Of a stretch of DNA of 64,000 bases, positions 1-9,958 are shown one piece after another (position 1 is the first letter of the stretch; every line of letters begins with the position of its first letter). The DNA is taken from assembly GCA_016709995.1 (NCBI GenBank), contig JADJLQ010000003.1, positions 476,724 to 540,723 of the forward strand, in the 5' to 3' direction. The stretch is from Saprospiraceae bacterium (lineage in GTDB: Bacteria; Bacteroidota; Bacteroidia; Chitinophagales; Saprospiraceae). A program made the translations under genes and the position numbers. Under the pieces are notes generated by a model. That model worked only from the letters and a program-made list of their open reading frames with translations. It did no database searches and had not been told where the DNA came from.

Positions 1-1201
1 GGTCAAATAGGAGCGAAGGAAGATCGTCTTTTCCCCGGGGTCCGAAAACGGCATTGTAGGCACCAAATTGGCCTCCGGAAATTCTGTAATCATTGGTGCT
101 GCTAAAAACATTTTCACGGGCTATCCAATCTTTCATTGAATAGGTAGGCTCACCGTAAATGGTCCTTTTGCCAGGTTGGAGGTAGCCATATTTATTATAG
201 AAAATAGTGGAATCATGATAAATGTCAATCAGACCGAAATGTTCAAAATCAACCGGATCAGGACTATAGGACCAGGTACCATCAAAAAGATCCGGATAGA
301 AAATTTGTAATGCCAGAGCAACCCAGCCTCCCGTCGATTTCCCTGCGAGGTATCTCCTGTTGGATTGGGGATGGTAACGAACTAACTTTTCAATAGCAGG
401 AATCAATTCTTCAGTCAGTGCTGTGCCACATGGCCCGTTGTTGGCTGAATTTAACTGGTAAGTGTCGCCGTATGGTCCCTTCGAATCCAGAAATACATAG
501 ATCACCTGAGGTGCTTCTTTTGTAAACCACCATTTGGAAAAGTTTTCGTCATTGATCATGCCATTGATGGCGCTATACTTGCCATTCAATCCGGGAACCC
601 GGTAACAAATAGGATACGATTTTGTTGTGTCATTAAAATAGCCCGAAGGAAGCAGCATAGTTGCTTTCAGATATTTTGGTTTTCCAAAGAATGCAGACAG
701 GTATTGGCTTTGGATCTCAACGGTTTGGACAAATGGATGATCAACGATCACTGCCGGCGATATTTGATTATTTAATTGAAGATGCAGGGACGCTCCATTG
801 ATCAATGAAAATGAATCTACATCACTATATAAATTCCCTACTGCATTTTCATTTGCGTCATCCAGGTTTTGTTTATAGGTCACCTGGTAATAATATTTTT
901 CAGATAAATGTGCAGACAAATCTTCCAGTCCGATGGCCAGGCTGTTTTTATGGCGGGTATCTATCACAAAAGATTTGGAAGGATCCCAATGTTCGGGTGT
1001 TATGCCAATCGCAATCTCTGACCGGTTTCTAGGCTCCCGGTTATTCAGTTGAGTTATGTGAAAAGTAAGGCGCCCATCTTTTTGAAAGTCATTACGCAAT
1101 GCTGCCGCCACTTCGACAGTGATTTTTAACTGAATATTCTGCTGGCAAATAGCCTTTACAATAGACTGACTTAGCAACAGTATCAACAGGTATCTCATCA
1201 T
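1..1201 (-). CDS. Alpha/beta-hydrolase esterase (esterase D / feruloyl-esterase-like), 3' end outside window
   Basis: An open frame runs from an ATG pair at 1201 to the left window edge without a stop, giving about 400 residues with the C-terminus missing. It begins MMRYLLILLLSQSIVKAICQ, a typical secretion signal. The middle holds GKSTGGW, a GxSxGG nucleophile elbow, in the context RRYLAGKSTGGWVALALQ. This matches the esterase D / PF00756 group of alpha/beta hydrolases that remove acyl groups from polysaccharides or act as carboxylesterases. Preceding residues (YPICYRVPGLNG, QVIYVFLDSKGPYGDT) fit the beta-strands before the nucleophile. The catalytic Asp and His would lie downstream or beyond the edge. 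It is the last visible gene of the minus-strand polysaccharide locus, 134 bp after the GH28 gene. Removal of acetyl or feruloyl groups is an inference from family and context. Confidence 0.75.
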   Translation of the reverse strand, partial: MMRYLLILLLSQSIVKAICQQNIQLKITVEVAAALRNDFQKDGRLTFHITQLNNREPRNRSEIAIGITPEHWDPSKSFVIDTRHKNSLAIGLEDLSAHLSEKYYYQVTYKQNLDDANENAVGNLYSDVDSFSLINGASLHLQLNNQISPAVIVDHPFVQTVEIQSQYLSAFFGKPKYLKATMLLPSGYFNDTTKSYPICYRVPGLNGKYSAINGMINDENFSKWWFTKEAPQVIYVFLDSKGPYGDTYQLNSANNGPCGTALTEELIPAIEKLVRYHPQSNRRYLAGKSTGGWVALALQIFYPDLFDGTWSYSPDPVDFEHFGLIDIYHDSTIFYNKYGYLQPGKRTIYGEPTYSMKDWIARENVFSSTNDYRISGGQFGAYNAVFGPRGKDDLPSLLFD

Positions 1202-1335
1202 AAATTTATAAAACATATTTGTAATTCTTCATAATATGTTCCAACCTTTTGCAGCTTCCAAATGCCTGCAAGTAAAGCACTGCTTTGGTGGGATAGATTT
1301 CCCGAAAATGAAATGACTGCACTTGCACTGGCTTA

Positions 1336-2928
1336 TTAATAATTGGTCTTCGATATTGCTTTGTCCTGGCTCACCGGAATCTTAAGATTTTTTATAGCTA
1401 CTCCCACAGTGTTGTTTAAAAGGATCATCGGCATTTCTTTGGCGCTAGGGATCTGTATATCTGTCAATTCAATTTTTTTTACATCATCTAACACCAATGC
1501 AGGCCTGAAATCATCTTCTTTAAAGCTGATATTAAAATTTTTGATGATGATTCCGACCGCGTGACGCATATACAATCCCCATGCGGGCAATTCACCAAAC
1601 ATAGAAAATTCGGGATAACCCGCTTCGTTTTCAGGAATGGAACCGATAGCCTTCAAAGGAATATATGCGATTTCTTTGTCTGCTCTGCCGCCAAAACTGA
1701 TGGTTATATTTTCTAAAGTGACATCTTCCACCGGATATCCCGGGATGCCCACGATGGAAGATGGGAGCAAATTATATGGAAGATAGGGGTGGCCGTATAT
1801 ATGATAATGGGAGGGTCGTACCGGCATTTTGTCTGTGCCGGGCCTCAAGTGGTCCGGTGGACCTTCAATCGGATAGCCCTGATCCGGCTTGTACAGTGGG
1901 ATATCTGCGACCAGGTTAGAGATATGGATGCCTTTTAAACTACCTACTGCACCTGATTTGTTTCGATGCCCACGACGAATAAAAATAGCATTGCCTGTGT
2001 TGGTAGCCGATACATTTTTAATAATGATATCCTCCATATATCCACCATCCACAGATTCAAGTGCAATCGCAGATCTATAGGTATCATAAACAGTTAGGTT
2101 GCTGATTCTAAAATTTCTGAATCCCCCGTAATTAGCAGTACCGAATTTAAGTCCGTTGGCACTGGAGCGCAAGATGCAGCTATCGACCACGATGTTTTCA
2201 CAAGATGCATTAGGATTTTCAGATTTAAAACAAAGTGCATCATCAGATGAATTGATCATACAGTTAGTGATGCGTACATTTTTAGAATCAGTGATATCCA
2301 GCCCATCATTGTTCCAATAAGCTGTACTCTGCACAGTGATTCTATCTATCGTGACTCCATCGCATTCACGGTAATCCTGCACCCAGTTAGAGGAGTTTTT
2401 TAAAGTGATTCCCGTGACTTTGACTCCGGAGCAGCCCTTAAAATATACGATTAAAGCCCTACCTGTCTCTGGTCTTTTGACCAACCAAACAGGATTGTCT
2501 TTTAATTCACCACTGCGCAATTTTTTAAATACATCTACCATCAATTCCTGGCCCTGGCCATCAAGGATGCCTTCGCCAGAGATAGATATATTTTGTTGAT
2601 CGTGCGCCAAAATCAAAGCGGCACGTTGGCCAATTTTGAGGTAGTCATTGGTAGAATGTGCACCTAGAAGGCTGGCCCCCAGCGATAAATGCAAATCTAC
2701 CCCAGACTTTAAAAATAGAGAGCCGGTCATAAAATTGCCGGGCGGGACGACCACACTACCGCCACCTTTCTCCGCTACCTGGTCAATTAATGATTGGATT
2801 ATTTTTTGATTGTTAGTTCTGCCATCAGCTACGGCCCCGGCATCTGTAATCAGCACTACTTTACCCTGGGACAGCAGCAAGTGAAAAGTAAAGAGGATGA
2901 AAAGAATTGTACTGTATAACCGAGTCAT
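1336..2928 (-). CDS. GH28-family glycoside hydrolase (polygalacturonase-like), secreted
   Basis: This 530-residue protein has a signal peptide (residues 1-21, ending LLLSQG) and a right-handed parallel beta-helix with repeated short strands. It opens with the GH28 pattern DAGAVADGRTNN, and the acidic catalytic motifs are present as NNDGLDI (about 206-212) and SSDDALCF (about 227-234). GH28 enzymes hydrolyse galacturonic-acid linkages in pectin-type polymers such as polygalacturonan, rhamnogalacturonan and xylogalacturonan. The position normally holding GHG reads SANGLKFG (256-263), so the usual His is absent. Such variants occur in Bacteroidota and may act on an unusual uronic acid. It follows the sulfatase at 2972 by 43 bp and lies in a locus rich in sulfatases and lyase-like genes. 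The family call is firm; the substrate is not. Confidence 0.85.
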   Translation of the reverse strand: MTRLYSTILFILFTFHLLLSQGKVVLITDAGAVADGRTNNQKIIQSLIDQVAEKGGGSVVVPPGNFMTGSLFLKSGVDLHLSLGASLLGAHSTNDYLKIGQRAALILAHDQQNISISGEGILDGQGQELMVDVFKKLRSGELKDNPVWLVKRPETGRALIVYFKGCSGVKVTGITLKNSSNWVQDYRECDGVTIDRITVQSTAYWNNDGLDITDSKNVRITNCMINSSDDALCFKSENPNASCENIVVDSCILRSSANGLKFGTANYGGFRNFRISNLTVYDTYRSAIALESVDGGYMEDIIIKNVSATNTGNAIFIRRGHRNKSGAVGSLKGIHISNLVADIPLYKPDQGYPIEGPPDHLRPGTDKMPVRPSHYHIYGHPYLPYNLLPSSIVGIPGYPVEDVTLENITISFGGRADKEIAYIPLKAIGSIPENEAGYPEFSMFGELPAWGLYMRHAVGIIIKNFNISFKEDDFRPALVLDDVKKIELTDIQIPSAKEMPMILLNNTVGVAIKNLKIPVSQDKAISKTNY

Positions 2929-2971
2929 TGTCCTTTGATGTTATTTGACTTGAAAAAGCAAAGTCATTGAA

Positions 2972-4525
2972 TTAATTTTTATCTGGTTTTACCCCAACTT
3001 GCAAGGCCCACTTCGTATAGTCATCGATCATTTTTTCTACCATTTCAGGCTTTGCGTCAGTGAGGTCCTTCGATTCACAGGGGTCGGATTTTAAGTCATA
3101 CAATTCCCAATGCGGATCCTCCTGATCTTTGACCAATTTCCAATCTCCCTGGCGAATGGCTTTATTGCCTTCATGTTCCCAACAATAGGTCCTGGTCGGA
3201 GCATTTTTGTTATTCCACAGGAAGGATAAGCTCTGCCCGGGAAGATTTTTTGGTGATGCACCGGCTATTTCAAGACTGGTTGGTAATAAATCGATGACAT
3301 GTCCTATGCCATCCTTGTATCCTTTCTGAGGTTTTATTTTGGCCGGCCAATGGATGATGCAGGGGGTGATGATACCACCTTCATGAAGGAATCTTTTATA
3401 TTTTTTGAACGGTGTGTTGGACACATTGGCCCAGGGTGTATCATAGGTCACATAGGATCCTCGTGCTCCAATTTTTACGTTTGAGTCATTGAAATTTCTG
3501 TTCGCCACATTTTCAGCACAGCCACCATTGTCAGAGATGAATACGATCATCGTATTGTCAAATTGCCGATTAGATTTTAAAGTTTTGATTATTCGGCCAA
3601 TATTCTGATCCATTCGATCGATCATCGCGGCGTAGACTGCCATTTTTCTAGTCCAGGTTTTTTGATCTGTAGCGGTATCCCATGCAGGTATATCCTCCGG
3701 CTTTGGCGTCAGTTGATATCTTTTATCGATCAATCCAAGATCTTTCATTTTCTGATATCGTTTTGCCCTGATTACATCCCAGCCTTGAGTATATAATTTT
3801 TCATATTTGACTATATCGGACTCATAGGCATGCAGCGGGAAATGCGGGGCGGTATAGGCCATGTATAAAAAAAATGGATTGCCAGGATGATCCTTTTTTT
3901 GTGCATCAAGGTATTCAATTGCATGATCTGTAAATGCGTCAGTCATATAATATCCTTGAGCAGGTGGAGTATATTCGTGATCATCCAATACGATGTGCCG
4001 TTTCCCTATTTCCTGAGGGATGATCTCGTAATAACTGGAGGCTCCTGATATTAAGCCGAAGTAATGTTCAAAACCGCGGGTACGAGGCCAATGATCCTCC
4101 CGTTCGCCTACATGCCATTTACCAGTCATATAAGTATTGTAACCGATCTTTTTTAATTCCTCTGCAATGGTCGGATAAGTATCATTGAGGAATCCCTGGT
4201 AAGGGCCGGGTTGTATAGGTGCTTTGGCTTGGGTGACCATTTGACCCATCCCAACGGTGTGAGGATATTGTCCAGTTAAAAGTGAAGCCCGGGTGGGACA
4301 GCATCGGGCATTATTATAAAAACTTCTGAGCTTAATTCCGTTATCGGCTAGCTTATCAATATTAGGTGTCCGTATTTCACCGCCATAGCAGCCAATATCT
4401 GAATAACCCATATCGTCAGCCATGATGAATATAATGTTAGGGCGGTTAATCTGCTTTCCTGTTAATGATTGATGGCCGCAATTTGCTAATAGATACGCTG
4501 CTATCAATATAACTGAAATCTTCAT
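2972..4525 (-). CDS. S1-family sulfatase (arylsulfatase A-like lipoprotein)
   Basis: A 517-residue sulfatase with a lipoprotein leader (LLANC, Cys16), so probably anchored in a membrane facing the periplasm or outside. The N-terminal metal site reads NIIFIMADDMGYSDIG. The formylglycine motif is CCPTR (75-79) followed by ASLLTGQYPH, and a later ISDNGG supplies further metal ligands. Cys75 must be oxidised to formylglycine by FGE or anSME, neither of which is encoded here. The length is usual for the family. It hydrolyses sulfate esters on a glycan; the exact sugar position is unknown. The gene starts only 4 bp after the enolase-superfamily gene stops, so the two are almost certainly co-transcribed. 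Its last residues (VKPDKN) complete a normal sulfatase C-terminal subdomain. Confidence 0.9.
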   Translation of the reverse strand: MKISVILIAAYLLANCGHQSLTGKQINRPNIIFIMADDMGYSDIGCYGGEIRTPNIDKLADNGIKLRSFYNNARCCPTRASLLTGQYPHTVGMGQMVTQAKAPIQPGPYQGFLNDTYPTIAEELKKIGYNTYMTGKWHVGEREDHWPRTRGFEHYFGLISGASSYYEIIPQEIGKRHIVLDDHEYTPPAQGYYMTDAFTDHAIEYLDAQKKDHPGNPFFLYMAYTAPHFPLHAYESDIVKYEKLYTQGWDVIRAKRYQKMKDLGLIDKRYQLTPKPEDIPAWDTATDQKTWTRKMAVYAAMIDRMDQNIGRIIKTLKSNRQFDNTMIVFISDNGGCAENVANRNFNDSNVKIGARGSYVTYDTPWANVSNTPFKKYKRFLHEGGIITPCIIHWPAKIKPQKGYKDGIGHVIDLLPTSLEIAGASPKNLPGQSLSFLWNNKNAPTRTYCWEHEGNKAIRQGDWKLVKDQEDPHWELYDLKSDPCESKDLTDAKPEMVEKMIDDYTKWALQVGVKPDKN

Positions 4526-4529
4526 ATTA

Positions 4530-5729
4530 TTACTTTTTTAATAATTTCATTCCAAAGCCTGGGGAATCCGACACTTTTATCTTGCCGCCTACAATCGGAT
4601 AATCACCATAATCTATATCATCCGAATTACAGGTTACACCTTCAACGGTACAAACGTTTCCAAGTCCGGCAGATAGGTGAGTCGTATAGTTTGTTTTCAA
4701 ACGGTCTCCCCAAGCGTGTGGGCTTGAAAGCATATTGATTTGTTTCAATGTTGTCATCAGCTTTATCCACTCCGAAAAACCGTAGCCGTAGGTATCGGGT
4801 AAAAAAACATTCATTATTTGTTCTTTTCCCAATTGAAGGCAAACATCGAAATCAGGATTGGCTTCTCCATCTGCGTAATATGTTTTTTCAAAGCCGTTTT
4901 TATTCATCCAGGTTCGAAGTTTTTGTCCTGCATTAATTTCTTCCCTAAAGGGTTCTTCCACCCAAAACAAAGAAATATCGCCAATTCCTGACATAAACCC
5001 AATGGTGTCTTCTAAGCTATACATATCGTTGGAATCGACTAATAATTCTACCTTTCTATTTTTAAATGAACTATGTATTAAATTCAGTACTTCAATATCT
5101 TTTTTAAGACCTTCGTCGTGTGGATACCAACGACCACTCCTGCCAATTTTTACTTTTAACTTACGATATCCATAATTGTAGTCCCATTCGCAGTTTTCAA
5201 GTATTGTATCCAACCCTTTCGTTTCATTTCCTGGGTTCAATTCATCTAGGTAAATCATTCCGCTGTAAATGGATACTTCTTTCGGTCCACGGTTTCCTAT
5301 TAGCTTGAAAACAGGTTGATTTAATATAACGCCCATTAAATCATGCAGCGCAAAGTCAACCCGTCGGTCTAATCCGTCTGCTATCCCCTTTTCAGGCTTT
5401 ACAAGATCCGAAACCTTTTTGTTTTGAAGTAACGGGAAGAGCTCTTCTGCTTTTTTATCTGAAAGCCCCCATCCCATTGCTCCCTGACGAGTATAAATTT
5501 TTAAAACTGTACATTTTTTATGCTGGCCGTGATAATCAATTCGACCGTTTCTTCCTACAAAGCGTGGCCAACTAAAATCAATGTCCACTAATTCACATTT
5601 GTCGATGATGTGCTTTTCAAGCTCCGCAATTTGTATTTGGTTTTCGTTTTTATTAGCCCAGGCATGAGGTAATACAGTCGTTCCGGCAATTGCAGTTCCC
5701 GATAGTTTAAGAAAATTACTGCGTTTCAT
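4530..5729 (-). CDS. Enolase-superfamily (mandelate racemase/muconate lactonizing-like) protein with Tat-like leader
   Basis: A 399-residue protein of the enolase superfamily, MR/MLE branch, which abstracts a proton alpha to a carboxylate. Members are often sugar-acid dehydratases, epimerases or racemases. Visible sites are KVKIG (KxK, Lys192/Lys194), VDSND (Asp232), WVEEPF (Glu258/259), ADGEAN (Asp287/Glu289) and PHAWG (His338), which suit a dehydratase or epimerase with two-sided acid/base catalysis. Unusually it begins MKRSNFLKLSGTAIAGT..., ending AWA, which resembles a Tat signal with KR rather than RR. The enzyme may therefore work in the periplasm. It sits between two sulfatases, 4 bp before the next gene, which suggests a role on uronic or aldonic acids released from the glycan. 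The exact substrate cannot be read from the sequence. Confidence 0.8.
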   Translation of the reverse strand: MKRSNFLKLSGTAIAGTTVLPHAWANKNENQIQIAELEKHIIDKCELVDIDFSWPRFVGRNGRIDYHGQHKKCTVLKIYTRQGAMGWGLSDKKAEELFPLLQNKKVSDLVKPEKGIADGLDRRVDFALHDLMGVILNQPVFKLIGNRGPKEVSIYSGMIYLDELNPGNETKGLDTILENCEWDYNYGYRKLKVKIGRSGRWYPHDEGLKKDIEVLNLIHSSFKNRKVELLVDSNDMYSLEDTIGFMSGIGDISLFWVEEPFREEINAGQKLRTWMNKNGFEKTYYADGEANPDFDVCLQLGKEQIMNVFLPDTYGYGFSEWIKLMTTLKQINMLSSPHAWGDRLKTNYTTHLSAGLGNVCTVEGVTCNSDDIDYGDYPIVGGKIKVSDSPGFGMKLLKK

Positions 5730-5798
5730 TCGGATTATATTTTATAGGTTTTTCATCCACATTTTTGAAAATATATAAAAGACGATTTACAGAATGAT

Positions 5799-7397
5799 TT
5801 AATTCTTAATGATATATTTCTCATTGTATTTCCCGCGCTCTTTAAACCCTTCAAACGGACGCATCAAACCAAACCTGGGGTAACTATCGAATATATCTCC
5901 ATGGTCTGTCATTCTTGGATCACTTTGACTTATGAGTACCTTTTCTAACACGGATTTTAATTTTATGCGGACTTTTTGCATTTTTTTGTCCCTGGATATA
6001 TCATGCAAACAATAAGGATCCTTGTTGATATTAAACAATTCTTCTTCCGCTCTTTTCTCAAAACCTAACCGAAACAACTCAGGGAAATCCGTTTGATGCT
6101 GGATCATATAAGCTTTGGTCGGTGAGTCATCAATATCTTCGTACCCTAACTCAATAGGTTTTAGATTTTGATCGTCTCCCTGCGAGGCTTGATGCTGAGG
6201 CGCCGGGTCACCCACAGGCCATCTTTCGGACTTAAAATTTTTGACATACAGATAGTCTTTTGTTCGCACAGCTCTGGCAGGATAGCCTACATTGTCAGGT
6301 CGTGCGTGCGTGTGTCTTTCTCTTCCGGTAAAAACAAATTGTCTTGAATGGTCTACCTCCCCGGATTTATTTTGATTAAATATGGGTAACAATGATTTGC
6401 CGGCAATACCCTCAAAATATTTGATCTGTGCGAGATCTAAAAAAGTAGGTGCCAGGTCAATTAAGCTAACCATGTCATTGACTTTTCGGTTTTTACCGTT
6501 CACCATTGGACCACAAATTGCCAAAGGTACGTGGGTGCCGAGTTCTTGCAGGTTGGCTTTGGCATAAGGGAATGGCATACCGTTGTCAGCAGTTACTACC
6601 ACGAGCGTATTATCTAACTCGCCTGCAGCCTCCAGGAGTTGTAGCATTTTACCAAGTTGAGTATCAAACCATTCAATCTCCAAAGCATAGTCTAATAGGT
6701 CATTTTGAACTAAGGGAGTATTTGGTAAAAAGCCGGGGACCTTAAGTGATTCTGCCGTCTTGCCTACAGCTGCCCCGGAGCCTGCTTCATAAGTACGATG
6801 AGGTTCATGGCCTCCATACCAAAAAAAGAAAGGTTTGTCAGCTGGTTTTGCATCCAGAAAATCTTTAAAATTTGCGACATAGTCTATATTGCTGATGCCC
6901 GTAGTCGGTTTGCTGGCCAATTCCCTTTTATTAAATTCTGGTCCAACCGGGTTCCGGTTCCAGCCGGCATCTTTAAAATTACCAGGTCCCCATGGTTTGC
7001 CTGTAAAACCCAGGAAATAACCCGCCCCTTCTAAAGCGTCAGTAAATACCGGAAACTTTTTTGGAAAATAACTGGAATGAGTTCCTGCTTCTTCTAATTG
7101 CCATATTTGTCTTCCGGTCAGTATAGCTGCCCGCGAAGGACTGCATTGTGGTGCAGCGACAAATGCATTACTAAAAAGGATGCCGTTGGAAGCAATTCGA
7201 TCAAATATCGGTGTACGAAATGTGCTTTGTCCATATATAGAGGCATGGGGAAAGGATTGATCATCAGCGATGGCAAACAATATATTGGGTGGACGGGTGA
7301 TCGTTTTTTGCCAACGGGGTAGGGGCATGTTTTGTTGAAAAAACACGACTGTCATACCACCTAAAAATATCCATCCAAAGAATTTTTTCATATGCAT
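5799..7397 (-). CDS. S1-family sulfatase, heparan N-sulfatase (sulfamidase)-like
   Basis: A 532-residue sulfatase with a hydrophobic N-terminal leader (residues 4-24). The metal site is NILFAIADDQSF, and the formylglycine motif is CSPSR (85-89) followed by AAILTGRQ. A downstream VVTADNGMPFPYAK carries the second Asp/Asn pair. The DDQSFPHASIYG stretch and the HEPHRTYEAGSG segment resemble the sulfamidase-type (S1_8-like) group, which includes heparan N-sulfatase. Related members act on other O- or N-sulfated sugars, so the substrate is open. Two in-frame ATGs, at 7397 and 7391, are both plausible. The stop of the upstream DUF4962 gene is 5 bp away, showing a shared transcript. Confidence 0.87.
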   Translation of the reverse strand: MHMKKFFGWIFLGGMTVVFFQQNMPLPRWQKTITRPPNILFAIADDQSFPHASIYGQSTFRTPIFDRIASNGILFSNAFVAAPQCSPSRAAILTGRQIWQLEEAGTHSSYFPKKFPVFTDALEGAGYFLGFTGKPWGPGNFKDAGWNRNPVGPEFNKRELASKPTTGISNIDYVANFKDFLDAKPADKPFFFWYGGHEPHRTYEAGSGAAVGKTAESLKVPGFLPNTPLVQNDLLDYALEIEWFDTQLGKMLQLLEAAGELDNTLVVVTADNGMPFPYAKANLQELGTHVPLAICGPMVNGKNRKVNDMVSLIDLAPTFLDLAQIKYFEGIAGKSLLPIFNQNKSGEVDHSRQFVFTGRERHTHARPDNVGYPARAVRTKDYLYVKNFKSERWPVGDPAPQHQASQGDDQNLKPIELGYEDIDDSPTKAYMIQHQTDFPELFRLGFEKRAEEELFNINKDPYCLHDISRDKKMQKVRIKLKSVLEKVLISQSDPRMTDHGDIFDSYPRFGLMRPFEGFKERGKYNEKYIIKN

Positions 7398-7402
7398 CTG
7401 TT

Positions 7403-9922
7403 TTAGCGAACTGGAGAAATTGGCTCATCGCCCCTTTCTGAAAATTTTATCTTGCCTTCTTTAAACTCTATCAATTTAGAACTATTATTTATTTTGCCCT
7501 GGAATACTTGCTTATTAAAGGAGATGTCATTGCCATATGCTTCAAATGCGGTATTGAGCGAGGCAGAACGTATCGATAACTGAGGAGGTAAATCATTTGA
7601 AACGGAAGCTTCGATTTCCCAATCTCCCACAATTATTTTTGTGATACCCGCCAACATTTCATTTTCTTTAAATGGTAGAATTTTGGCATCAGATTTATTC
7701 AGTTGGATTACTGACAAAAATCGAATCGCAGCTGTTTTCTGCTTGTTGAAGGCTTTGAGGTGCCATTGATCATCATTGTATTTTTTTGTACGCATTCCAT
7801 CATAATTTCGATAAAAGACTGCAGGGACATCAAATTTATTGGTCAGGTTCCATGAAAGTGGCTCCGAGCTCCATAGTTTTCCTGCACCTTTGGCACCTTC
7901 GGTACTGGCTGTAAAAGAATGGTGTACAGAGTCCAAAGTCATATGTTGAAGATTGTGGATTAGCCAGGACCATTGAGCTGCTTCAGTAGATTCCAATTCG
8001 TCATATATCACCACTATGCCGGGCTGGAGCAAAACTATATGTCGAAAGAATTTCTTCATGTGATAGTCTTCTTTGGTCTCGGTGCTTTGATAAGCATTTG
8101 AAGCGTCTCCTTTGACATATGCCAGCAGATCGCATTGCAAAAACCGGGTAAAAGAACCGTATGCTTCGGCGCTGTAAGGTTGGCCTTCGCCATTTATCAA
8201 TATACCATTTTGGCTTTTCGTGTGTTTGCTCCACCCAAGTCGGTGAGGGTCGTCCATCGCTACTTTATACCCGGTCCGGTAAAACAGGCGTTTGCCACCA
8301 ACTAAAATATTGAAGGTGTTTTGATCACTCAGGATATGACCATATGCGCCATAGGGGCTGGATCGCATAGATACCATGATATCTTGTTCAGGTTTGTCCG
8401 GCGCAGTGTGTAAGGAAGCCACACCTACTTCTTTTGATATGGACGCCATAGGCCAAAGCAAGGTGTCTGTATTCAACGTTGACCCTATAGTCTGTGGGTG
8501 AGTCAATCTATACCAACGCAAAATTGGTTCTTTGGATAAGTCCAAACCCGGATTACTTTTTAATTGACGAGCATACCAGGTGAATTTTGGATTTTGAGTC
8601 AGGTCAGCCATCACTTCTGCAAAAGCTGCATAACTGGCCGGAGGTCCAAACAGTTCTTCTGTATTATCACCAAAGCCATCGGCGGAGGATCGGGGAGGTA
8701 CATGATAGATCAACCAGTCGGCTACCTGTGTATACCAGGGATGAAGGTTGATAAAATCAAAACCTGTAAATATTTTAATCTTATCCGGTATATCTATCAG
8801 TGTCTCCATATTCATCTGGAAATAAGAAGCACCTTCTGCCCATCCGCCATCCAATCCGCCCAATATAGGTGCGCGGGCTAAAAATAATTCATAGCTATAT
8901 GTAAGCCACTGAGTTGCCTCAGGCTCATGACCGTACAGCGCAATGGATGTTTTAAAAAATTCGTTCAGCAGTAATTGCCAGACATGACCACTCAACACTT
9001 TTGATTCGATATTATTCACCCAGGTTTTATAGAAGCCCGCAGCTCTCACGCTGGCGGCTTTTAATAATTTGGCTCTTTGCTCCGGCATTAATTGATCATA
9101 AAATGTGTCAAATACCAGCGCCATATCATACATACAGTTGCCATCCGTAAAATCCCGTGATCCGGAGATGCCCTTCGGATCCCATTGACTTATTTCAGTA
9201 GCAATTGCTATCGCTTTGTCTGCATAAGCCTGGTGACCTGTGAGCAGATATGCCTGGCACAAAGTCAATACCATTTTATGTACCTTATTGCCTAGTCCGA
9301 CGGTGGCATCCTGTTGGATTTTGTTGTTCTGTTTTTCGTCAGATGATAATACCAGCGGCTGAGCGTCTTTTTCAGTTAGGATCTTTTGGGTCATTACTTT
9401 GTCTGCTTCAGCCAGGATGGATAAAGCATCTTTTTGCTTGCTCATCTTTGTGATTTCCTGGGAGGGATTGTTGAGTAACACTCTGGGATGTGCCTGTGGC
9501 ACCTGCTCGAGCAGTCTATCGGTAGTCGGCGAAACAATACGTATTGACTGGTCAGTGACGATAAAATTTTGAATGGCTGACCATGTATGCCCCTCGGCTT
9601 TATACCTCCAATACCAGGTACCATTCCTAAGTATTTGGTGTGGATTGAAAAATGCTCCTGTCAAATCTTCAGTATGAATCAAGTTTTTGTCTGTAAAACT
9701 GGAATCCTGTGATAGCTGTACGGCATAATTCACCCCACGGCCTTTGAGATAGGGCCACCTCAACAAAGGTGCATTGATGGCTACCTCGATTCCATCAGCG
9801 GGCACAGTATGTTGAAGGAACATGGTGTGAATGGCCTTGGTTTGTGCATGGATAGGAATTGCTACCCATGCCATCAGAATAAAACTATAAATGAACTGTT
9901 TCAAAATCATTTTTTTATGCAT
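7403..9922 (-). CDS. DUF4962 / heparinase II-III-like protein (putative polysaccharide lyase), secreted
   Basis: An 839-residue protein with a signal peptide (1-26, ending IPIHAQ). After it comes a fibronectin-like segment (LLRWPYLKGRGVNYAVQLSQ... NGTWYWRYKAEG) typical of DUF4962. An alpha-helical toroid follows (about 160-470, with PRSSADGFGDN and GGWAEGASYFQM), then a beta-rich C-terminal part. This is the plan of heparinase II/III-type lyases, which cut uronic-acid linkages by beta-elimination. Candidate catalytic residues lie in the WAEGASYFQMN region and in later His/Tyr positions such as RTGYKVAMDDPHRLGW. It lies between two sulfatases; the intergenic stretch upstream (9923-10074) has three copies of a 10-bp motif. 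It likely cleaves an acidic glycan backbone; lyase activity is inferred from fold only. Confidence 0.75.
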   Translation of the reverse strand: MHKKMILKQFIYSFILMAWVAIPIHAQTKAIHTMFLQHTVPADGIEVAINAPLLRWPYLKGRGVNYAVQLSQDSSFTDKNLIHTEDLTGAFFNPHQILRNGTWYWRYKAEGHTWSAIQNFIVTDQSIRIVSPTTDRLLEQVPQAHPRVLLNNPSQEITKMSKQKDALSILAEADKVMTQKILTEKDAQPLVLSSDEKQNNKIQQDATVGLGNKVHKMVLTLCQAYLLTGHQAYADKAIAIATEISQWDPKGISGSRDFTDGNCMYDMALVFDTFYDQLMPEQRAKLLKAASVRAAGFYKTWVNNIESKVLSGHVWQLLLNEFFKTSIALYGHEPEATQWLTYSYELFLARAPILGGLDGGWAEGASYFQMNMETLIDIPDKIKIFTGFDFINLHPWYTQVADWLIYHVPPRSSADGFGDNTEELFGPPASYAAFAEVMADLTQNPKFTWYARQLKSNPGLDLSKEPILRWYRLTHPQTIGSTLNTDTLLWPMASISKEVGVASLHTAPDKPEQDIMVSMRSSPYGAYGHILSDQNTFNILVGGKRLFYRTGYKVAMDDPHRLGWSKHTKSQNGILINGEGQPYSAEAYGSFTRFLQCDLLAYVKGDASNAYQSTETKEDYHMKKFFRHIVLLQPGIVVIYDELESTEAAQWSWLIHNLQHMTLDSVHHSFTASTEGAKGAGKLWSSEPLSWNLTNKFDVPAVFYRNYDGMRTKKYNDDQWHLKAFNKQKTAAIRFLSVIQLNKSDAKILPFKENEMLAGITKIIVGDWEIEASVSNDLPPQLSIRSASLNTAFEAYGNDISFNKQVFQGKINNSSKLIEFKEGKIKFSERGDEPISPVR

Positions 9923-9958
9923 TACCCTCTTAAAACGGGCAAAATCTAGTGCGATGAA

